Assembly: GCF_018294505.1 (NCBI RefSeq)
Contig: NC_057808.1
Span: 228,715,780-228,779,779 of the forward strand
Source of the DNA: Triticum aestivum
Taxonomy: Eukaryota > Streptophyta > Magnoliopsida > Poales > Poaceae
Direction of reading: 5' to 3'
DNA: 64,000 nt
Shown: in pieces, positions 32,741 through 44,033 of the stretch
Numbering within the stretch: the stretch's first letter is position 1
Layout: the number at the start of each line of letters is the position of its first letter
Translations under genes and position numbers: made by a program
The notes under the pieces: model-generated
Told to the model about the DNA's origin: nothing
What the model saw: only the letters and a program-made list of their open reading frames with translations
The model's database searches: none

Positions 32741-32753
32741 TTAGGCCCCAGAT
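32741..32753 (-). other. Polypurine tract of gypsy C
   Basis: On the minus strand the sequence ATCTGGGGCCTAA directly precedes the LTR start TGTTGGG. It is short but in the right place. Confidence 0.6.
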
Positions 32754-33004
32754 TCATTTGAACCTGTTCATGTCAATCTTCAACACTTTGGAAAATTCCC
32801 CTTTTAGCGCCTTCGCATAACCTTGTAATCCGCCATGACGTCATCTTCCAAGATTGTAATAAACCGCCATGACGTCACCTGTTATTAAAAATTGTATATA
32901 TCTCACCTTCATTAATGATCCTCCGACAATCGAGGCGACAGCTCTGTCACATATCCAACTTTTGGGCTCCTCGATTTTCGCGCCTATCACTTATCCCTTC
33001 GCCT

Positions 33005-33013
33005 CATAAATAA
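33005..33013 (+). promoter_or_regulatory. Possible TATA box of the antisense accessory gene
   Basis: CATAAATAA lies about 185 bp before a good 5' splice site and 750 bp before the ATG of the opposite-strand gene. A pyrimidine-rich tract follows. It is a weak match and is supported only by position. Confidence 0.35.
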
Positions 33014-33198
33014 GACCGGGGGGTCCTTTTCATTCCCCCCCCCCCGTGCCTCCTCGCTTCTTCTTCTTCCTTGCGCCGACCTGACCCTCACGCGCAGCCG
33101 TCGTCGTCAAGCTCCGCCCTCGACCTCAACTCCGGCCGCTGCATCAACCTGAACATACCAGAGAAACGCGGCGCTCCTCCGCGATTCCATCAGCATTA

Positions 33199-33742
33199 GT
33201 AAGTTTCCCTTTTCCTCGCTCTAGATCCGCCATTAGGGTTTCGGTGTTCATCGAAGTTCGAAGTTGTTCTTCCCTGTTCATCTCTCTACCACAGTTCTTG
33301 ATCTAAACTTTGATGTTTATCATGTATAAAGATGGCCATGATCCTTCGTTTCCGCAAATGCATCTCTCTTTAAGTAGAAAATCCCATCTGAATCCTTCGA
33401 CTGTTCAAGTATCAGAATTTTTAACCCTGAATGATTTTCCATTTTCTGACACATGGTAGATCCAGATTTGTAATGTCAATTTGTGAAACCTGTTTTTCCA
33501 TCACTTAATTATTTCAGATCTGTACCTTCTATACCAAAGTAGGCGGTTTAATGTTTAGAAATTTATAACCCGCCAGGTACCATTAGCCCTCTATTAAACC
33601 GCCAATTCGTCATTTCTGTAACCCTGCCAATGTTAGAATTCGGTTTAACATGTAAATATGCTTCAATGTCTTTTCCTTCTGACCTTGCGACGCTTTATAC
33701 TTGTCCGTCATGGATCTTAAACCGCCATTGATCTTTTTCCAG
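33199..33742 (+). other. Predicted 5'UTR intron of the antisense accessory gene
   Basis: The donor GTAAGT is at 33199 and the acceptor TTTTTCCAG ends at 33742, 12 bp before the ATG at 33755. The stretch has no coding potential. Confidence 0.5.
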
Positions 33743-33754
33743 CTGTCCATTGAA

Positions 33755-36700
33755 ATGGAGAAACAATTTTATGCTTGTAACTGGGTCCCCTCCCGGGTTA
33801 CTGAAGAAAAACTGAATGGGTGCGTTGCAACCGGCGCCTTAGCAAAAAAGCATGTCATACACTGGAGGGCCCCCAGTCCAGAAAATCCTCCTGAACCCAA
33901 GGATGGAGAAGTGATTGTATTTGTTGACCACCTGGGTCAAGGGTTCAGTCCTCCCGGATCAAAAAATTCCGCGACGTACTTGCCAGCTTCCAACTCCACC
34001 CTCAAGATATTGGTCCCAACTCTGTGTCCAATATTTGTAACTTCCAAGTGTTCTGCGAAGCTTATTTGCAGGAAGAACCCACTGTTGAACTGTTCAGAGA
34101 CTTCTTCTATTTGAACCGTCGTACTGAATTTATAGATAGGCCCAATACCGAACTTGGCGGGGTTTCAATTCAAAAGAGGAAAGATGTCAGTTTTCCACAC
34201 GCCAAACATCATACTCACCCCAAAGATTGGAACCAGACTTGGTTCTATTGCCGAGATACGTCTCCTATTGAAGATAATCCTCTGCCGGGTTATCGTGCTC
34301 ACCGGCTTACCAACACACATCCATTCCCCCAGAGGCTGACTGCAAAGGAACGGTCCAACTACGCACCACAACTCTCCAAGCTCAGAGCCTTTATGGTGAA
34401 TGGTTTAACAGGCGTCGACTTTGTTCGCTGCTGGATATCCTGGAGCATTCTGCCTTTAAGCCGTCGCCCCGGTTTAATGTGCGAATATATAGGGGACTTA
34501 AAAGATCCTCAACGGCATATCAACATTCAGCTCACTGATGCTGAAATTACAGAATCTGTTAAAAAGATATTGGATGAACCGGTGGCTGTCTACAGCAAAA
34601 CAGGGCTTAGTCCCTTCTGCGTTTTCAATAAACCGCCAGCCGTAAGAATTGCGTGACCATTATTTTTGATCCGACCTTTATAATCTTCCCTTATAACCTT
34701 CATCAATCTTTGACAGGGTGATGATCCGTTCTGGAAAAAGAAACCGCGGGATAAACCGGCGAAGACACCTCGCCCCAAAACTAAGGTTATCAAAAAACCT
34801 GCCAAGAAGAAAAACGCTGAACCATCTGAACCAAACGTTGATAATGATCTGGATAATCCGGATTCAGAGGTAGAACTTGACTCTCTTGGTTCGTTTTTAA
34901 TACACCTCATTGACAATGACTATTATCAGGATGACGCTGAAGGAAGCCAAGCTGACGATGTAGAGGTAATTATTATTTCCTCCGGTTCAGATCCTCTGCC
35001 AACACAGAAAATCCGTCAAGCAAACCGGAAAGTAAGATTTTCTCACCCCCTAGCTCACTTGGACCCAAACTTTCTTTTAAAGAAGCAGCAACACGAAGCT
35101 CGCCGCACAACCCGGCACAGCGGCCAGGTAGTTACCTCCACCGGTTTACCGAACACTCCAGTCCAGAAACGTCGATCAGAGGTCTCTTATATTCCTGATA
35201 CTTCTTACCCCAAGGCGGGTTGTTTCCGACAGCCTCTAAATCCGTCTGCTTCGAATTATCAGGGAACACCTCATTCATCCTCTGGTGAGTCAACGGCCAC
35301 ACAACTTCCAACCCTCAAGACGGTTCATGGGTGAGTTATGCTTTAATTTTATCTTTAATACATTATATTTGCCCGATATATTGACCTTTATGTTTGTTAT
35401 CCTCAGTGCCAAGCCTAGACCCAGCAAGAAGGCCCGGTTAAATAAACCGGCTGACGACAATGTGGTTATTGAACCGAAAAAAACTCCAGATCCGGAAGGA
35501 ACAAATGCTGACGTCATGCTTGATGATCCGTCACCACAAGATTATGACTTTGTTGTTGAACAAGTGGAGGTTGATCCAACGGGCCATGCTGATAAAACGA
35601 CAAGCCCGGTCCGAGCCACTGATAAACCGTCAAGCCCAGTCTGCGCCGCTGATAAACTGTCAAGCCCAGTCAAGGCTGCGGATGACAAGGCAGATGATGT
35701 TATGATTACTGGCTTTGGCCACACTACCCCTGGTAATCCTGTTGCTTTATCAAAGCATAGTGCCAAGGAAGAGCTTTCTGCCATGGGCAAAGGCAAGTGG
35801 AATGCAGACTTGTCAAGCTACGCCCATCTCAACGCCCAAGACATTCATTTTGGCTTCTTGAACCGTCTGTACACAAGCCGCGACTATGAAGCCGGCTTAG
35901 TGAACTTGATGAAAGAACGATATGAGGTAATTACTGCTTAACTCTGCATATCTGTTTCTCTTGTGTCCAAATATCAACTCCAGTAGCCCCCAAGGGCCGG
36001 TTTATGATATCAATCTAAACCGGGACTTCAGAATACCTCAACTTTGCTTGCGTAGCCCCAAGGGCCGGTTTATCTTTTCAAGCTGAACCGGGACTTTTAC
36101 CAATGTTTACTTTGAACAAATATACATTAGCCCCCAACTGCCAAGAATAATACTTGTATTGTGCTTGGGACTTGTAATAATTTCTGATAACAAGCAAATA
36201 GGCATTAGCCCCCAAGTACCAAGTGTATAACTTGTTATGCGCTTGGTACTTCAAATATGTATTGCCAACTCATGATATATCTGTCTCTTATAGGCTGAGC
36301 TAAGCAAAAAGGAAGCCCAAACCGCTGATCTTCAAGAAAACATCAAGTCCCAGCAAGCAGAAACCTCCAAAGGCAAAGATGAGCTGACCAGTGCCTTAGC
36401 AGCCATGGAGAAGCTGAAGGAAAATTTCAAGAAGGAGCGGGCGGATTGGGACATAGAGAAAATCACATTGCAAAAGAGAGCTGAGGACGTAGAAGCATCC
36501 CTTAAACCGGTGGCAGAAGAGCTGACTGGTTTAAAGCGGCAGATAAATGCCATGACCACTGCTGTGTTTGGTAAATATCCTTACTTTAAGTTTTCAACAC
36601 ATATTATCCCATCAGTTGCCGGTTTACTGATGCTCGTAATGATGCAGGAACTCGCATTACCCATCTGGGCTCTGACATGCAGAAGAAATTGAAGGCTGCC

Positions 36701-37302
36701 TATACTCTTATAGAGCAATTATATACCGGCACGCAACAGATCATATGACCGCTTCTCATAACAAGCCGCCCCCAACCTTAATCAAGGAAACCTTAGAAAG
36801 GTTGTCAATGCTGCCTGCCCGGTTTGAAGAGTTAAAAAGATCAGCTGCAAGGGCAGGTGCTCTGACCGTGCTAACCCGGGCTAAAGCATGGGTGCCTGAT
36901 CTTGATCCGGTGGATGTGGGTAAAGGCTATCCAAGCTTAAGGGAAGACGGGGCAGATTTTGACAATGATGACCTCCGAGCCATAACCAGGGAAATGCGTC
37001 CAGTGGCTTGCCAATGGGCTGAAGAAACTGATCTTTCACACTATCATGCGATTTATGACATCAACAACAAACGAGTTGCTGCACCAACTCCTGACGCTCA
37101 AAATCTTATCCCGCCAATCCGTAAGCATACCTATGCCCCTGACGTTGAACCGTCCACACTTATAAGCGATGAACTTGTATTCCAAGCCCTAACTGGGATC
37201 GATTGGGCAACCATTGACTTCCAGCCACTGGGTAGAGAGGAGGAGGATGAACCGGCGCAAGATGATCCACATCCGTCAAGTCAGCCTGGTGACGAGTCAT
37301 GA
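33755..37302 (+). pseudogene. Antisense accessory gene (aORF) of gypsy C, five coding exons
   Basis: Predicted coding exons are 33755-34641, 34717-35330, 35407-35926, 36294-36570 and 36648-37302. Each join has GT...AG ends and keeps phase (introns of 75, 76, 367 and 77 bp). The first exon encodes a folded domain (EKQFYACNWVPSRVTEEKLN, FCEAYLQEEPTVELFRDFFY, ERSNYAPQLSKLRAFMVNGL) resembling the 'putative gypsy type transposon' family (Transposase_28). Later exons are basic, then acidic and repeat-rich (SSPV), then a long Lys/Glu coiled coil (ELSKKEAQTADLQENIKSQQ), then a helical tail ending SSQPGDES. A base is missing in the A run at 33961-33966, and there is another frame break near 36740-36748 (in-frame TGA). 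It lies opposite to pol, between pol and the LTR, as reported for aORFs of Tat elements such as Grande. Its function is unknown. Confidence 0.7.
35985..36251. repeat. Four hairpins headed by AGCCCC(C)AA in intron 4
   Basis: Four units occur in series. Each begins with AGCCCC(C)AA (35984-, 36054-, 36129-, 36207-) followed by an inverted repeat ending in GACTT or TACTT: GGCCGGTTTA/TAAACCGG, GGCCGGTT/AACCGG, GCCAAG/CTTGG, and the perfect AAGTACCAAG (36214-36223)/CTTGGTACTT (36242-36251). The last loop holds a further ATAAC/GTTAT stem. Confidence 0.8.
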
Positions 37303-38350
37303 TCCGGAGGCCGGTTTAGCCTTCTGCGTACTGCAACACTTGCCGAAAAAAATTATTCCTTTGGGCATTAAAGCGCCTTGTAATAGGCTAGTTCAAACAC
37401 TTGGTCTGCTATGCCATCGGCATATTTATTTTTCCTGACACTGTTAATCCGCCATGCTTAGGATATATTATATTCATAATCCGTAGCGGTTTATTCAAGC
37501 TGTTCCTGCATACAAGAAGTTGAAAGTGTCCTGGCGGTTTACCACCGGATGCGTCATGATGCCCAAATATATAGCCAGGGTTTATAACTAAGGTTGTATT
37601 TGAAAATAATCAAATATAAAATAGATGATACCTGTGACATTGAATCACATCGTTGGTTGACCAACTTTTTTGTAGTAAGGGTGATAACCCCAATCTTGAG
37701 TACTGATAACACTTCCATATCATGCCAGTTTATGATAAAACCATACCAGGTTGTGATAAACACTGGATTATCCATATATAACACTGGCGACTTATAGTCG
37801 AAACCAGACCGGGTCAATAAACGCCAGATTATAACTGATCATGTACTGACAACTTGTAGTTGAAAGCCAAGCTGGGTCAATAAACGCCGGTTCATCATAA
37901 AATATTATAAACCTCATCAAAGGAGGGAAAAACTTGGCAAATAAAAGCATAAAAAGAACATGCGAGGCTTTTCAAGGGCTGCCAGGCCCAAAATCGAGGC
38001 TTTTCATGGGCTGCCAGGCCACTGAGTTAAACCATTTTACAAAGCCTTTTAAGATGGACCTCACATTAACCAATCGTCGTTTTAACTTTGACAAGTTCAG
38101 GGTCTATGAGATTGACTTGTCAAACGTTCAGCGGGTCATACCAGGATTACCTGGACGGAGTGGCTTACTTAAAGAGGCAGGATAACCCGGGGTTTTAGGT
38201 GAATACACCTGGCTTCCAAGCCTGGCTTGATAGCCTATTACAAGGGTGTAGACTCTTTGTTCTTTGAGAAGCAAAGAGCCGCCAAGCAATATTTTGAGCT
38301 GTGCTCAGTGGGTGCCTGTGTTTGAGTTGTGCTTTTGCAACACTCTCTTT
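37303..38350. other. Gypsy C untranslated spacer between aORF and pol
   Basis: There is no convincing coding sequence here. Diverged direct repeats are visible: GAGGCTTTTCA.GGGCTGCC twice at 37965-38020, and a ~60-bp unit ending GGGTCAATAAACGCC near 37790-37890. It is the hypervariable 3' region typical of Tat elements. Confidence 0.7.
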
Positions 38351-38577
38351 AGCCCCTAAGTGATTTCCCTGGTGGCCTTACACCGATCAAGAGGTGTAGC
38401 TATGGTTCGAATATGACCAAGCCCCCAAGTGATTTCCCTGGTGGCCTTACGCCGATCAAGAGGTGTAGCTATGGTTCGAATACGACCGAGCCCCCAAGTG
38501 ATTTCCCTGGTGGCCTTACGCCGATCAAGAGGTGTAGCTATGGTTCGAATACGACCAAGCCCCCAAGTGATTTTTTA
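38351..38577. repeat. Tandem array of a 69-bp unit (about 3.3 copies)
   Basis: Units start at 38351, 38420, 38489 and 38558, exactly 69 bp apart, each with AGCCCC(C/T)AAGTGATTT. Copies 2 and 3 are nearly identical. The fourth is cut after 20 bp. It lies downstream of pol on the minus strand. Confidence 0.95.
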
Positions 38578-38762
38578 TATATATGGCTTTAGAAGCCGGA
38601 TCAATAAGTAAACGGAACTCCGCTTTATAAACAGAAGACCCTATGTAACCACATATGATGTAAAAAAACAACAGAGACCCCGCTTTAGCTGAGGCTCCGG
38701 TTTATTGTATTGATCATAATATATACATTGTCATAACTATGTACATAAGAAGAGCCTGTGGC

Positions 38763-40601
38763 TCAAGTATAGTAAGGCCGAAGATGAGCGATATTCCACG
38801 GCCGGTGGGTCTCCTCCTCCGATTTACGTGAGTCTTTGTGCTCTCGAACATCGATAAGGTAGTATGACCCGTTATGCAGATTCTTGCTGACCACAAAGGG
38901 TCCTTCCCAAGGCGGGGATAACTTGTGCATATCAGTCTGATCCTGGATGATTCGGAGCACCAGATCGCCTTCTTGAAAAGTTCTGGTTCTAACCCGGCGG
39001 CTGTGATAACGACGCAGATCTTGCTGGTAAATCGCCGAACGAGCTGCTGCAATGTCACGCTCCTCATCTAACAGGTCAAGTGCTTCCTGTCGTGCCTTCT
39101 CATTGTCAGCTTCGACATAAGCCGCCACACGAGGCGAGTCATGACGGATGTCACTAGGGAGAACCGCCTCTGCTCCGTAAACCATGAAAAAAGGCGTGTA
39201 ACCCGTAGATCTTTTGGGCGTGGTATTGATGCTCCATAACACTGAAGGTAACTCCTCCACCCAACAACCCGACGTCCGTTGTAAAGGAACCATGAGCCGG
39301 GGCATGATGCCTCTCAGGATCTCTTGATTGGCTCTCTCCGCTTGACCATTAGACTGGGGGTGAGCCACTGATGATACGTCAAGCCGGATGTGCTCACGTT
39401 GACAAAATTCTTTCATAGCACCCTTGGACAGATTAGTGCCATTATCAGTTATAATGCTGTGTGGAAAACCAAACCGGAAAATCACTTTCTTGATGAATTG
39501 AACTGCCATAGCTGCATCACACTTACTGACTGGCTCTGCCTCCACCCACTTAGTGAACTTATCAACCGCCACCAGAAGGTGGGTCTTCTTATCCTTAGAT
39601 CTCTTAAAGGGCCCAACCATATCCAGCCCCCAAGTCGCAAACGGCCAAGTGATTGGAATCATCCTCAACTCTTGAGCCGGTACATGAGCGTGCCGTGAGA
39701 ATTTTTGACAGCCATCACACTTTTTAACCAAGTCCTCAGCATCGGCATGAGCCGTCAGCGAATAGAAACCGTGACGAAAAGCCTTGGCTACCAGAGACTT
39801 TGAACCGGCGTGGTGACCACAATCTCCTTCGTGGATCTCACGCAAAATCTCACGGCCTTCTTCAGGAGACACGCAACGCTGAAACGCCCCTGTCACACTG
39901 CAATGATGTAACTCTCCATTGACAATAGTCATTGACTTGGACCGCCAGATTATCTGCCTGGCCAAAGTTTCATCCTCCGGTAACTCGCCCTGGTTCATAT
40001 ACGCCAAATATGGGACCGTCCAATCTGGGATGATATGAAGAGCCGCCACCAACTGAGCCTCCGGATCAGGAACAGCCAAATCCTCCTCTGTAGGGAGTTT
40101 GACCGACGGGTTATGTAAAACATCCAGAAAAACATGGGGTGGAACCGGTTTACGTTGGGAGCCCAAACGACTTAAAGCGTCCGCCGCTTCGTTCTTTCGC
40201 CGGTCCACTTGGTCAACCTGATAACCTCTGAAGTGACCAGCGATAATATCCACCTCTCGACGATATGCTGCCATGAGCGGGTCCTTGGAATCCCAAGTAC
40301 CAGACACTTGTTGAGCCACCAGATCCGAGTCACCGAAGCACTTAACCCGGCTTAAGTTCATCTCCTTAGCCATCCGAAGACCGTGGAGTAAGGCCTCATA
40401 TTCAGTTGTATTGTTAGTGCAAGGGAACATTAAACGGAGAACATAACAAAACTTATCACCTCGTGGGGAAGTTAACACGACTCCAGCCCCCGAGCCCTCC
40501 AACTTCCTGGACCCATCGAAATGAATAGTCCAATAAGTATAATCCGACTTTTCTTCCGGCGCTTGTAACTCTGTCCAGTCATTGATGAAATCCACAAGTG
40601 C
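38763..40601 (-). pseudogene. pol: Gypsy C archaeal-type RNase H and integrase
   Basis: The frame continues pol after the TAG at 40602-40604; its first ATG is 40595. The N-terminal 150 residues are a second RNase H: IHFDGSRKLEGSGAGVVL, NNTTEYEALLHGL, FGDSDLVAQQV and NEAADALSRL give the D-E-D-D set. The integrase zinc region follows (GHHAGSKSL...CDGCQKF). The core has Asp in WGLDMVGPF, Asp in IITDNGTN and Glu in NGQAERANQEIL. The C-terminus (YHSRRVRTRTFQEGDLVLR, PPWEGPFVV) ends at 38763. There is no chromodomain. The element thus carries two RNase H domains, a trait of Tat elements. Confidence 0.9.
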
Positions 40602-41849
40602 CTAAGATTTGATTGTCGTCCGAGGCATATATTTCGACCCATGAGGTCCAGGCTCAATAGCCCACTTGGCAACCCGGCCAGTTGCTTCCCTGTTTTGGAT
40701 TATATCCCCCAAAGGGGCAGAGCTGACCACAGTGATAGGATGACCCTGGAAATACTGTTTAAGCTTCCGACTCGCCATGAAAACTCCATACACCAGCTTC
40801 TGCCAATGTGGGTACCCTTGTTTGGACTCAATAAGCACCTCACTAATATAATAAACCGGCTGTTGAACCAAATACTCCTTTCCAGCCTCCTTGCGCTCCA
40901 CCACAATAGCCACACTAACAGCCCGGGCATTAGCAGCCACATATAACAACAAGGGCTCTTTATCAACGGGAGCAGCAAGGACAGGCGGCTCAGCTAGCTG
41001 CCACTTTAGATCCTCAGATGCTTCATTGGCGGCATCACTCCAGACGAAGTCATCCGTCTTCTTCAGCATCTGATACAAAGGGATGGCCTTCTCCCCAAGG
41101 CGACTGATAAACCGGCTTAAGGCTGCAATCCGGCCTGCCAAGCGTTGAACATCATTGATACACTTCGGTTTAGCCAGCGAAGTAATAGCCTTGATCTTCT
41201 CTGGATTAGCTTCAATGCCCCTGTTAGACACCAGAAAACCCAAGAGCTTGCCTGCCGGAACACCAAAGACACACTTGGCCGGGTTAAGCATCATCTCATA
41301 AACCCGGAGGTTATCAAAAGTCTCCTTCAAATCATCTATCAATGTCTCCTCTTTTCTGGACTTCACCACAATATCATCCACATAAGCATGAACATTGCAC
41401 CCGATCTGATTATGAAGACAATTCTGCACACAGCGCTGATAAGTCGCCTGGGCACTCTTGAGCCCAAAAGTCATAGATACATAGCAGAAGGCTCCAAAGG
41501 GAGTTATAAAAGTTGTGTTCTCCTGGTCCTTAACTGCCATTTTAATCTGATAATAACCAGAGTAAGCGTCCAGAAAGCTCAAATGCTCACAACCCGCCAT
41601 AGCATCAATGATTTGATCAATACGAGGGAGAGCAAAAGGATCTGCCGGACAACCCTTGTTCAAATCTATGTAGTCCACACACATACGCCAAGTGTAGTTC
41701 TTCTTAAGTACTAGCATCGGATTAGCCAACCACTCAGGATGAAATACCTCAATGATAAACCTAGCCGCCAAGAGCCTGGCTACTTCCTCACCAATGGCCT
41801 TGCGTCTTTCTTCATTGAAGCGGCGGAGAAACTGCTTGACCGGTTTAAA
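40602..41849 (-). pseudogene. pol: Gypsy C reverse transcriptase and first RNase H
   Basis: The open frame lies between TAGs at 41850-41852 and 40602-40604; its first ATG is 41771. RT motifs: FHPEWLANPMLVLKKNY, MCVDYIDLNKGCPADPFALP, FLDAYSGYYQI, FITPFGAFCY, YVDDIVVKSRKEE (41363-41400) and DVQRLAGRIAALSRF. A classic but degenerate RNase H follows (LLLYVAANARAVSVAIVVER, YISEVLIESKQGY). It ends TTIKS before TAG, exactly where related elements have IKSQALADF, so Gln is expected there. Confidence 0.9.
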
Positions 41850-41966
41850 CTAGGGATCGATGTTAAGAGTGTACTCAGCGAGTTCCCTCGGTACACCTGG
41901 CATGTCAGAAGGTTTCCATGAAAAGATGTCCCGGTTCTCACGGATGAACTCGGTGAGCGCGCTTTC

Positions 41967-44033
41967 CTATTTCGGATCCAGGTTAGCGCTGATGCTAAAC
42001 TGCTTGGATGAATCGCCAGGCACAAAATCAACCAGCTTAGTCTCATCAGCCGATTTAAACTTCAAGGCCGGATCATGCTCTGTAGTTGGCTTTTTCAAAG
42101 AAGTCATATCCGCCGGATCAACATTGTCCTTGTAGAACTTCAACTCCTCTGTTGCACAAACCGAATCAGCATAAGCCGCATCACCTTCTTCACATTCCAA
42201 AGTGATCTTACGGCTCCCATGTACCGTGATGGTCCCCTTATGACCCGGCATCTTGAGCTGCAGATAAACATAACAGCGCCTTGCCATGAACTTAGCATAA
42301 GCCGGCCGTCCAAACAAGGCATGATACGGGCTCTTGATTTTTACCACTTCAAAAGTCAATGTCTCTGATCTCGAATCATGATCATCCCCAAAAGCAACCT
42401 CCAGAGCTATCTTACCAACTGGATACACCGATTTACCAGGCACCACACCATGAAAAACGATGTTTGACGGTTTAAGATTTTTATCTGTCAACCCCATGCG
42501 ACGGAAGGTTTCATAATAAAGAATATTGATACTGCTCCCTCCATCCATGAGCACCTTGGTGAACTTATACCCTCCAACCTGAGGCGCCACCACCAACGCC
42601 AGATGACCCGGATTATCAACCCGGGGTGGATGATCCTCTCGACTCCACACAATGGGCTGTTCAGACCAGCGCAAGTAACAGGGCACAGCCGGTTCAACGG
42701 AGTTCACTGCCCTTTTATGAAGCTTCTGATCGCGCTTGCACAGGCTAGTGGTGAAGACATGATACTGCCCACTATTCAACTGCTTCGGGTTGCTCTGGTA
42801 ACCCGACTGCGGCTGCTGCTGTTGATTCCCCTGATGATTATAACCACCCTGGTTGCCCTGATTGCCATGTCCGCTTTGATTACCTTGAAATCCTGAGCCA
42901 GAACTACCTCCACCATAACCCGGCCCATGAGAACCGGGTCCTGAACCGCCGTACGGTCCCTGATCATATCGGAAAAGATCCGAATTTTTAAACTCCCGCA
43001 TAATAAAGCAATCCTTCCAGAGGTGCGTGGCTGGCCTTTCTCGCGACCCGTGCTTTGGGCAAGGCTGGTTTAACAGGCGCTCAAGATTGGGACCTGATCC
43101 TCCACCCCGCGGGGGAAGTTTACCCTTACGGCGCTGACCATTATCCTGTGTGTTGGTGTCAGCCAGAAAATATAAACTGTTATCTGCTTTACGCTTACCG
43201 TTGTTTCCATGGCCTGCCGGGTTATGCTGCTGCCCTTTGGTGCTGCCACTTTTCTTTCCCTTTCCCGGCTTTTCATCGTCAGATTCAGGGTCCTTGGTAC
43301 TATCAGAGTCGGCATATTTAACCAGAGCTACCATAAGTGTCCCCATGTCATTGCAGTGACGTTTGAGCCGTCCCAACTTCAGCTTCAGAGGCGCGAACCG
43401 ACAATTGCCTCCCAATGTTAACACTGCTGTATCAGCATTGATGCGGTCCGATGAATGCAAGTTTTCTGAAACCCAACGCACCCAATGGGTTGTCGATTCT
43501 CCTTCCTCTTGGACACAGGCAGCTAAGTCCACAATTGACATGGGCTGCTTGCACGTGTCCTTGAAATTCTGGATAAACCGGGCCCTTAACTCGGCCCATG
43601 ACCCAATGGAGTTAGCTAGCAAGTTCTTCAACCAAGTGCGAGTTGTTCCCTCCAACATCATGGTGAAATATTTAGCACATGCCGCATCATCCACATCCAG
43701 CATCTCCATCGCCATCTCATAACTTTCGACCCATGACTCGGGGGATAAGTCGGCAGTGTAATTGGGCACTTTATGTGGACCCTTGAAATCCTTGGGCAGC
43801 CGTACATTACGTAGGGCCGGGACGAGGCACGGCACCCCCAAAGAACTGGAGGTAACTCCTGGTTCCCCCGAAGTTGTTGGATGAACCGGAGTAAGCTGAC
43901 GGGCCGCGTACTGCGCTGCTAACTCGGTTTCTCGACGTGCCCTGCCATGATCCACCACATCCTGAGCATTAGCACCACCGCCCGCCGGATTATGCCCTCG
44001 AGGCGGGTTATGGTTCCGCGCACTGCTCGACAC
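41967..44033 (-). CDS. gag-pro: Gypsy C gag core and protease
   Basis: The gag core comes first (SPESWVESYEMAMEMLDVDD, MMLEGTTRTWLKNLLANSIG, FKDTCKQPMSIVDLAACVQE). A Lys/Gly linker, a His/Cys segment (CPKHGSRERPATHLWKDC) and a long Gly/Gln/Asn-rich stretch (residues ~360-420) follow. The protease motif is VLMDGGSSINILYYETF, with the HALFGRPAYAKFMA segment. It ends ANLDPK at the TAG 41967-41969. The frame stays open beyond, so pol continues in phase. The ATG at 44033 is the first in this frame; the upstream gag region reads in other frames. Confidence 0.82.
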   Translation of the reverse strand: MSSSARNHNPPRGHNPAGGGANAQDVVDHGRARRETELAAQYAARQLTPVHPTTSGEPGVTSSSLGVPCLVPALRNVRLPKDFKGPHKVPNYTADLSPESWVESYEMAMEMLDVDDAACAKYFTMMLEGTTRTWLKNLLANSIGSWAELRARFIQNFKDTCKQPMSIVDLAACVQEEGESTTHWVRWVSENLHSSDRINADTAVLTLGGNCRFAPLKLKLGRLKRHCNDMGTLMVALVKYADSDSTKDPESDDEKPGKGKKSGSTKGQQHNPAGHGNNGKRKADNSLYFLADTNTQDNGQRRKGKLPPRGGGSGPNLERLLNQPCPKHGSRERPATHLWKDCFIMREFKNSDLFRYDQGPYGGSGPGSHGPGYGGGSSGSGFQGNQSGHGNQGNQGGYNHQGNQQQQPQSGYQSNPKQLNSGQYHVFTTSLCKRDQKLHKRAVNSVEPAVPCYLRWSEQPIVWSREDHPPRVDNPGHLALVVAPQVGGYKFTKVLMDGGSSINILYYETFRRMGLTDKNLKPSNIVFHGVVPGKSVYPVGKIALEVAFGDDHDSRSETLTFEVVKIKSPYHALFGRPAYAKFMARRCYVYLQLKMPGHKGTITVHGSRKITLECEEGDAAYADSVCATEELKFYKDNVDPADMTSLKKPTTEHDPALKFKSADETKLVDFVPGDSSKQFSISANLDPK

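Noticed and set aside
38351..38577. Regularly spaced repeats considered as a CRISPR array
   Set aside because: Units are directly adjacent 69-bp tandem copies without distinct spacers, inside a plant retrotransposon.
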